Origin: Alphaproteobacteria bacterium
Lineage (GTDB): Bacteria > Pseudomonadota > Alphaproteobacteria > Rickettsiales > JADKJE01
DNA: 64,000 nucleotides
Direction: 5' to 3'
Assembly: GCA_016722515.1 (NCBI GenBank)
Contig: JADKJE010000002.1
Location: 558,001 to 622,000, forward strand
In this document: positions 59,544-64,000 of the stretch, piece by piece
Layout: each line of letters starts with the position of its first letter
Numbering within the stretch: the first letter of the stretch is position 1
Position numbers and translations under genes: made by a program
The notes under the pieces: generated by a model
Seen by the model: the letters and a program-made list of their open reading frames with translations, nothing else
Told to the model about the DNA's origin: nothing
Database searches by the model: none

Positions 59544-59665
59544 GTCTTATAACCAAGGATTAAAATACAAGGTCAAAGTGTGATTAATATGTCACCCTTG
59601 GCTTATAAAATGAATATTTACGGAAAAACACCACTCGACAATTCAGATAAAGCCACTTATAGTGA

Positions 59666-59737
59666 GGCCACGACATCGCTAGGTTGTTCCTGGTTCCAGG
59701 TGCGCTGTTGGAGCTTTAAGCTCCTTGATGTCGTGCC
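59666..59737 (+). ncRNA. structured 5' leader of the HU gene (three-way-junction-like fold)
   Basis: A closing stem pairs CACGACATC (59669-59677) with GATGTCGTG (59727-59735), extended by GG/CC across a one-base bulge. Inside are two hairpins: CCTG GTTC CAGG (59689-59700) and GGAGC TTTAA GCTCC (59710-59724). The element ends 24 bases before the HU ATG. It may control HU translation or stability, or be a separate small RNA. The rest of 59365-59665 contains no gene that I can support. Confidence 0.5.
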
Positions 59738-59761
59738 AAGTTCAATAAGAGTGGAGTATTT

Positions 59762-60034
59762 ATGAATAAGACTGAATTAATTGCTTTCGTAGCAAAAAAA
59801 GCTGGTTTGACAAACGCTTCTGCATCGTCGGCAGTTGAAGCTTTCCTTACCGGTGTTACCTCAACCCTCAAAACTGGTGGCAAAGTTGCTATTATTGGTT
59901 GGGGTTCTTTTGAAGTTACCAAAACTAAAGCTCGCAATGGCCGCAATCCTAAAACAGGTGCTCCATTAAAAATTCCTGCTCGTAACAATCCACGTTTCAG
60001 ACCAGGTAAAGAGCTTAAAGAAGCTGTAAACTAG
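59762..60034 (+). CDS. hup: HU-family DNA-binding protein
   Basis: A 90-residue nucleoid protein that bends DNA as a dimer. It has the N-terminal MNKTELIAFVAKKAGL helix pair, the GGKVAIIGWGSFEV strands and the arm GRNPKTGAPLKIPA with the intercalating Pro, followed by the C-terminal FRPGKELKEAV. Length is typical. A spaced GTGGAG precedes the ATG, behind a structured leader, and a strong terminator follows. Confidence 0.96.
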   Translation: MNKTELIAFVAKKAGLTNASASSAVEAFLTGVTSTLKTGGKVAIIGWGSFEVTKTKARNGRNPKTGAPLKIPARNNPRFRPGKELKEAVN

Positions 60035-60061
60035 ATTTACTCTTTCTTTTAAAGAAAATTC

Positions 60062-60091
60062 AAAAAGCCCGCCATATGGCGGGCTTTTTTA
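60062..60091 (+). terminator. strong rho-independent terminator after HU
   Basis: Stem GCCCGCC/GGCGGGC with a four-base loop (ATAT) and flanking A5/T6 tracts that extend the stem. The A tract on the left lets it act in both directions, for HU and possibly for the convergent kinase gene. Confidence 0.92.
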
Positions 60092-60113
60092 TGGATAGTG
60101 CGTTGAGCCAGAC

Positions 60114-61391
60114 TTACACATCAGCCCTGTTTTTAACTTTAAACAAAGGGGTAACATTGGAGGGTAGCTGGCTATTTCCTTCAATGGTTGTTTTGAGTCG
60201 GGGCGATTCATCTGTTGTTTGGTAAGGGAGATGAATCGTGATAATAGAGCCTTTACCCCATTCATCGGTTAATTCTAAATCGCCTCCGTGCAGAATTAAC
60301 AGTTTGCGCACTGAGGCAATGGAAAGTTCAATTCCATCAATATCACGTTCAATTCCGCGACCATCGTGCATTTCAAAAAGCTCCTGTCTTTTCTTTTCGG
60401 GAATGCCGTAACCATTATCTTCGATGGTAATGATAAGATGGTCAATATAATCAATAGGGGCTAGTTTTAAAGAAATACGAATGGTTTCACCGCTGACTAA
60501 GAAGTCTGAGGCGCGGCGAATTAAGCCGTTGATGGCCTGGATGAAGCGAATTTTATCAGCAAAAATGGGAGGGAGATCTTGCCGCGGTGCGTATTCTAAA
60601 TTAATCCCTCCGCGTATAAGGGCTTTCTTTTGTATATCAATACATTCTTGCATAATATCACAAGGATTAAAATGTTCACGTTCGAGTGAATCCGTTGTGA
60701 AGGCTTCAATATGCCTCACCAGTGTATCAATACGTACCAAGGCTTCTTCCTGATGACGGGGGGACATAACAATATTGCTTTCTCTCCTTAAGTGGCAGAG
60801 CAACATTTGTGTTGTCATGGAGATGGCGTTTAAAAAATTACAGGTTTTATGCCTGATCTCGCGCAGGATTTCTAACTTCATGAGATCAGAACGTTCGCCG
60901 ATGCGAATGGTTTCGTCTTGCAATTCTTTGACCGAAGAAAGATTAAGCAGCGTTTGAATAATACGCTCCTGCGCTTTTTGGGCGCGTAGAACACTTTTAA
61001 TCAGTCCAAAGACTTCTGGATTGGGTGCTGTGCGTGGGAGCTTTAACTCAATATCTTCATTACCCAATTTGTGGATTTCCTGGGTGATAATTTTAATGGA
61101 ACTAAAAATGCGTAGGCGGTACCAAATGAAAGCAATCAGGAAGAGGATACTAATTGGAAGTAGACGGATGAATTCTAGGGAACATTCATATAAGAAGCTT
61201 GAGCATACCCATGATAACGAAACGTGACGAGGAAATGGTAGGGCAAGCAAAGCATGAATCATGGAATGCCCTAAGATTAATAAGCTAATAATTGTTACAA
61301 ATAGAGCGTGGTCTTTTGTTGTAAGTAAGAATCCCGGTAATTCACGCAATTTTTTAGTAAGAAATGATGCTTCAAAAGTTCTTGTTGCCAT
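60114..61391 (-). CDS. membrane histidine kinase-like protein with degenerate ATP site
   Basis: A 425-residue protein with two membrane segments (~30-52 and ~74-92), little periplasmic sequence and a HAMP-like linker. HisKA: His181 in REIRHKTCNFLNAI is present. The HATPase N-box reads INGLIRRASDF, so the Mg2+-binding Asn is Arg293. The G1 box EDNGYGIP (Asp325) is intact, but the G2 box is ERDIDGIELSIAS rather than GxGLGL. ATP binding and catalysis may therefore be weak or lost. No response regulator is adjacent, so it is an orphan. Confidence 0.75.
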   Translation of the reverse strand: MATRTFEASFLTKKLRELPGFLLTTKDHALFVTIISLLILGHSMIHALLALPFPRHVSLSWVCSSFLYECSLEFIRLLPISILFLIAFIWYRLRIFSSIKIITQEIHKLGNEDIELKLPRTAPNPEVFGLIKSVLRAQKAQERIIQTLLNLSSVKELQDETIRIGERSDLMKLEILREIRHKTCNFLNAISMTTQMLLCHLRRESNIVMSPRHQEEALVRIDTLVRHIEAFTTDSLEREHFNPCDIMQECIDIQKKALIRGGINLEYAPRQDLPPIFADKIRFIQAINGLIRRASDFLVSGETIRISLKLAPIDYIDHLIITIEDNGYGIPEKKRQELFEMHDGRGIERDIDGIELSIASVRKLLILHGGDLELTDEWGKGSIITIHLPYQTTDESPRLKTTIEGNSQLPSNVTPLFKVKNRADV

Positions 61392-61767
61392 ATAACCACC
61401 CTAATATGCTGAATAAAGGAGAATAATGACGATTATATTGCAGTTTAATAAAATTGTAAATAGTTACTTTTAATAAATTATTCAAATTCATTATCTGCCG
61501 TGGTTATTCAATCTTAAGTTATGGGGAATGAAAAGAAGTTTAGATGGGAAGGGAGGGGCTTTACGTGCACGGTCTTAAGTTAACCTGAGTTTTTGATAAG
61601 GAATATGATGCTCAATTGATTAGTATGGGGCTCATACGTGGAAAAAAACGGCGCATGAGGGAGTCCAGGGGTAACCATAAGTTAAAAAGTTACAAAAAAT
61701 ATCGTCATTTCTGTCTTTTTAAAACAGGATGTGCCCCAGGCCAGTGCTAGAAAGCGGGGAATTCAGC

Positions 61768-62667
61768 TTATGCCATTAATTGGTATAGGAGCAATCCCAA
61801 TGAAATATAGATGACGCCTTGAATCGTACCAAGGGCAACATTCCTTTGGTTGACGACTTCTGAATAGACGTCGACTCGCAGCAATATGATGCGGTGTGAA
61901 ATGAAAGCGATAATTTCTAGAATTCCCATCAAAATAAGCGAAAGCGCGGCCCAACCTGCAATCAGGTAATAGATATTGTTAATTTCATAGACCATGATAT
62001 TGGAAGCAGCGGCAATAGCAAAGGCAGTACCAATACGGTGCCCTGCAAAACGCACAGCAACGGCAACATTATTGCTTTCGATAGCTTTTGTTAAACTGGA
62101 TTCTGGATTTTTAAGCGAGAATAATTTTAGGCGTGTGGTTGTGGTCAGGCTTAAGAGAAGCTGAGATACAACATAAGCAAGCAACACGGCTTGAATCGCG
62201 GTGAAATCTTCGATATTAACCCATTTAATTACAGCACGAACGATAATGGCTGTTGCAATCACATTGCCTGCATCGGTAATGCCTGCGGCAATATTACCGG
62301 CGATAATATGATTGCGAATAGATACTTTAGGTAAGAGAAACCGGTCAAAAATAAAGCGAGTCAATGACATTAACACAATACCTAGGATACCATAGACGCC
62401 CACAGCGATAATCGATCCACCGATAGAATCCAAAGGTTCGCCATTAATGACGCTGGAAAGCACCAGTGTCACGGCAAAAATAACGCCGGCCATGGAAATA
62501 CCAAAAGCTGGATTGTCCTTTCGCAGAAGTTCATCGGTTGCATTAATATGGGAGATCGTTCCGGAGAATAAACGGATTGATGTAAATAACCCTATGGTTA
62601 TGAACAGGTTAAAAAGCAGAACAAAATTATAATGGTGATCCCAGTAAAATAATTCACGAAAATCCAT
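61768..62667 (-). CDS. DUF350-family inner-membrane protein
   Basis: A 299-residue polytopic protein with eight or so membrane helices, starting at the ATG at 62667 (MDFRELFYWDHHYN), which has GAGG upstream; a longer frame from 62763 has no ribosome site. Two DUF350-like halves are visible, each with an internal (N/D)-x-A(F/A)-A-type motif (NPAFGISMAGV and NNVAVAVRFAGHRIG). DUF350 proteins (YjfL-type) are of unknown function, often near spermidine synthase-like or ion-channel genes. The 376-base gap 61392-61767 on its 3' side shows no gene or clear hairpin. Confidence 0.75.
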   Translation of the reverse strand: MDFRELFYWDHHYNFVLLFNLFITIGLFTSIRLFSGTISHINATDELLRKDNPAFGISMAGVIFAVTLVLSSVINGEPLDSIGGSIIAVGVYGILGIVLMSLTRFIFDRFLLPKVSIRNHIIAGNIAAGITDAGNVIATAIIVRAVIKWVNIEDFTAIQAVLLAYVVSQLLLSLTTTTRLKLFSLKNPESSLTKAIESNNVAVAVRFAGHRIGTAFAIAAASNIMVYEINNIYYLIAGWAALSLILMGILEIIAFISHRIILLRVDVYSEVVNQRNVALGTIQGVIYISLGLLLYQLMA

Positions 62668-62947
62668 ATGGACCTCAACGTTAATGATGACAATTCCTCT
62701 ATTTAATCCGCAGAACAGGTGCTTGTCAATTATTGCTTTAATATGATATCCTTCGCGCTTCAAGAGTTGAGATTTTGCGCGTTTGCTTTTGGCTAGCTAA
62801 AAAATGAGAAAACGTGAAATAAGCATGGCTATTCCTACGCTTTCTTATTCTTCTAACTGACTCAATATCTTGCCTATAATCCCAACTGTTGAAGTGCGAG
62901 GGGGGTATCGTTTCAAACATATTTTAGAAACGTTAGAAAAATGCTTT

Positions 62948-63610
62948 TCATCGCTGATCAAGTGTCTCGTTAATTTTTTGAATGATACGGAATGCAACAT
63001 CTTCTTTATTCATCAATGGCCATTGCTCATCATCATTTGTGGATACATAGGTCACTTGATTTTTTTGATTTCCAAATGGTTGATGCTGCTGATTAATTTC
63101 ATTAGCGATGATAAAATCACAGCCTTTGCTTTTGCATTTGGCACGGGCGTGGTTGAGAACGTCTTGTGTCTCTGCTGCAAATCCAACCACCACTTTAGGA
63201 CGCAACGTTGGGTGATGTCCAAGCGTTGCTAAAATATCGGGGTTGCGAATTAATTCCAGTGTCATTGTTTGAATAGGTTGGTTAGGTTGTTTTTTAATTT
63301 TGTGCCTGGATTGTTCTTTTGGCCTGAAATCGGCAACGGCAGCTGCGCAGATGGCTATGTCTACCGGAAGATGCAACAGGCAGGCATCCAGCATTTCTGA
63401 AGCGGTATGTACGGCAATGGCATGGACATTATCGGGAGTAGGCAATGAAACGGGGCCATGAATGAGCCAGACCTCAACCCCTGCATCGGCTAGGGCCTGA
63501 GCAATAGCATGACCTTGTTTGCCTGAAGAATAATTGCCAATGAAACGCACGGGATCAAGAGGTTCATATGTAGGGCCGCTGGTAACCAACGCTTTTAAAC
63601 CTGTTAACAT
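62948..63610 (-). CDS. coaB: phosphopantothenate-cysteine ligase (CoaB)
   Basis: A 220-residue enzyme joining 4'-phosphopantothenate and cysteine in coenzyme A synthesis. It has ALVTSGPTYEPLDPVR, NYSSGKQGHAIA, ICAAAVADFRPKE with KIKK, RNPDILATLG, VVGFAAETQD and CDFIIANEI, all typical of the CoaB half of CoaBC. Its ATG overlaps the coaC stop by seven bases in a different frame. Most bacteria have one fused protein, so this is either a natural split or a single-base error in the A/T run at 63611-63620. Confidence 0.9.
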   Translation of the reverse strand: MLTGLKALVTSGPTYEPLDPVRFIGNYSSGKQGHAIAQALADAGVEVWLIHGPVSLPTPDNVHAIAVHTASEMLDACLLHLPVDIAICAAAVADFRPKEQSRHKIKKQPNQPIQTMTLELIRNPDILATLGHHPTLRPKVVVGFAAETQDVLNHARAKCKSKGCDFIIANEINQQHQPFGNQKNQVTYVSTNDDEQWPLMNKEDVAFRIIQKINETLDQR

Positions 63611-64000
63611 AAAAATTGTTTTATCTCTTCAGCAATATTAACGGGATCAAGCAGGCGTCCAAACCCTTCTTCACCACAGGCCATTTTGCCAGAACCTGGA
63701 CCTATAAACGTGACGCCATCCTGTTTTAATTGTGCAACATTGCGCTGCACAGCTGGATTATTCCACATGACTGGGTTCATGGCCGGGGCTATCCAGACAG
63801 GCTTATCCGTTGCAAGGAGGATGGTAGAGGCCAGATCATCTGCCAAACCACTCGCCATCTTACCAATAATATCTGCAGTAGCCGGAGCGATGAGGATCAT
63901 ATCCGTTTCCCTGGCCAGGCGAATATGGCCAATCTGAGTTTCGTCTTTCAGGGAAAAAAGTTCGTCATAAACAGGTTGACCGCTTAACGCCCCAAGAGAC
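63604..64000 (-). CDS. coaC: phosphopantothenoylcysteine decarboxylase (CoaC), N-terminus outside window
   Basis: The frame runs to the window edge and gives the last ~131 residues of a flavoprotein decarboxylase. It reads DELFSLKDETQIGHIRLARETD, then ILIAPATADIIGKMASGLADDL, the substrate motif PAMNPVMW, and GKMACGEEGFGRL with the conserved Cys and Glu. It removes CO2 from phosphopantothenoylcysteine to give phosphopantetheine. The protein ends FLC and then stop, without the linker to a CoaB half; coaB begins in the overlapping frame. Confidence 0.9.
   Translation of the reverse strand, partial: SLGALSGQPVYDELFSLKDETQIGHIRLARETDMILIAPATADIIGKMASGLADDLASTILLATDKPVWIAPAMNPVMWNNPAVQRNVAQLKQDGVTFIGPGSGKMACGEEGFGRLLDPVNIAEEIKQFLC

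Noticed and set aside
61392..61767. Possible small genes in the 376-base gap
   Set aside because: Only frames of 14-18 codons occur, without convincing ribosome sites. No strong hairpin or promoter pair was found.

Overview
The window looks like part of an alphaproteobacterial chromosome of moderate to low GC, with an even more AT-rich accessory island at its left end. This placement is an inference. It rests on a Rickettsia-type 17 kDa surface-antigen lipoprotein, the gene families present, and the alphaproteobacterial look of the two-component, PutA and HU proteins. I cannot fix the order; a host-associated or predatory lineage would fit the surface and toxin genes. No tRNA, rRNA or CRISPR array was seen.

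Layout. (1) 1-8346: the 3' end of a CdiA/filamentous-haemagglutinin-type toxin gene, followed by a graveyard of orphan toxin tips (Ntox24-like twice or more, colicin E5-like tRNase, an unknown type) and immunity genes (four Imm53-type loci, DUF4265, two unassigned). The last Imm53 gene is split by an IS3-family element whose sequence is badly corrupted (G/C runs up to 21). (2) 8355-11600, minus: GDPD - photolyase - ferrochelatase operon. (3) 11724-27913: HtrA-type protease plus a tiny lipoprotein, PutA, FMN reductase, a periplasmic protein with an OmpR/HK pair, the 17 kDa-type lipoprotein, an HExxH protein, a fused SpmAB membrane protein, a Cache-like membrane protein, a class-I amidotransferase hydrolase and a decayed MoeA homologue. 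(4) 28018-48557: a giant surface protein (about 4471 residues after repair of small indels; DUF4347, LamG-like domain, 35 tandem repeats of about 101 aa), followed by a TolC-like lipoprotein, two HlyD-type adaptors (one with a GAF-like domain) and a site-2-protease-like membrane protein with a possible PqqD/RRE-like N-terminus and an HlyD-like C-terminus. No ABC ATPase is present. (5) 48787-50376, minus: YdbH-YnbE-YdbL envelope lipid-bridge operon with a short YdbH. (6) 50586-59364: a 1606-residue orphan protein, a prepilin fused to a predicted seven-bladed propeller, and a protein with three LecA-like lectin domains. (7) 59365-64000: HU behind a structured leader, a degenerate histidine kinase, a DUF350 membrane protein, and CoaB/CoaC encoded separately, with CoaC cut by the window edge.

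How it fits together. Regions 4 and 6 suggest a cell built for surface contact: a giant adhesin with its own unusual exporter, a pseudopilin-borne propeller and a multivalent sugar-binding protein. Region 1 provides contact-dependent competition and its immunity history. The best candidate for an undescribed system is the giant protein plus the S2P/HlyD/GAF-HlyD/TolC set at 28018-48557. Several single- and two-base indels in repeats and in the IS region suggest the assembly is imperfect in those places.
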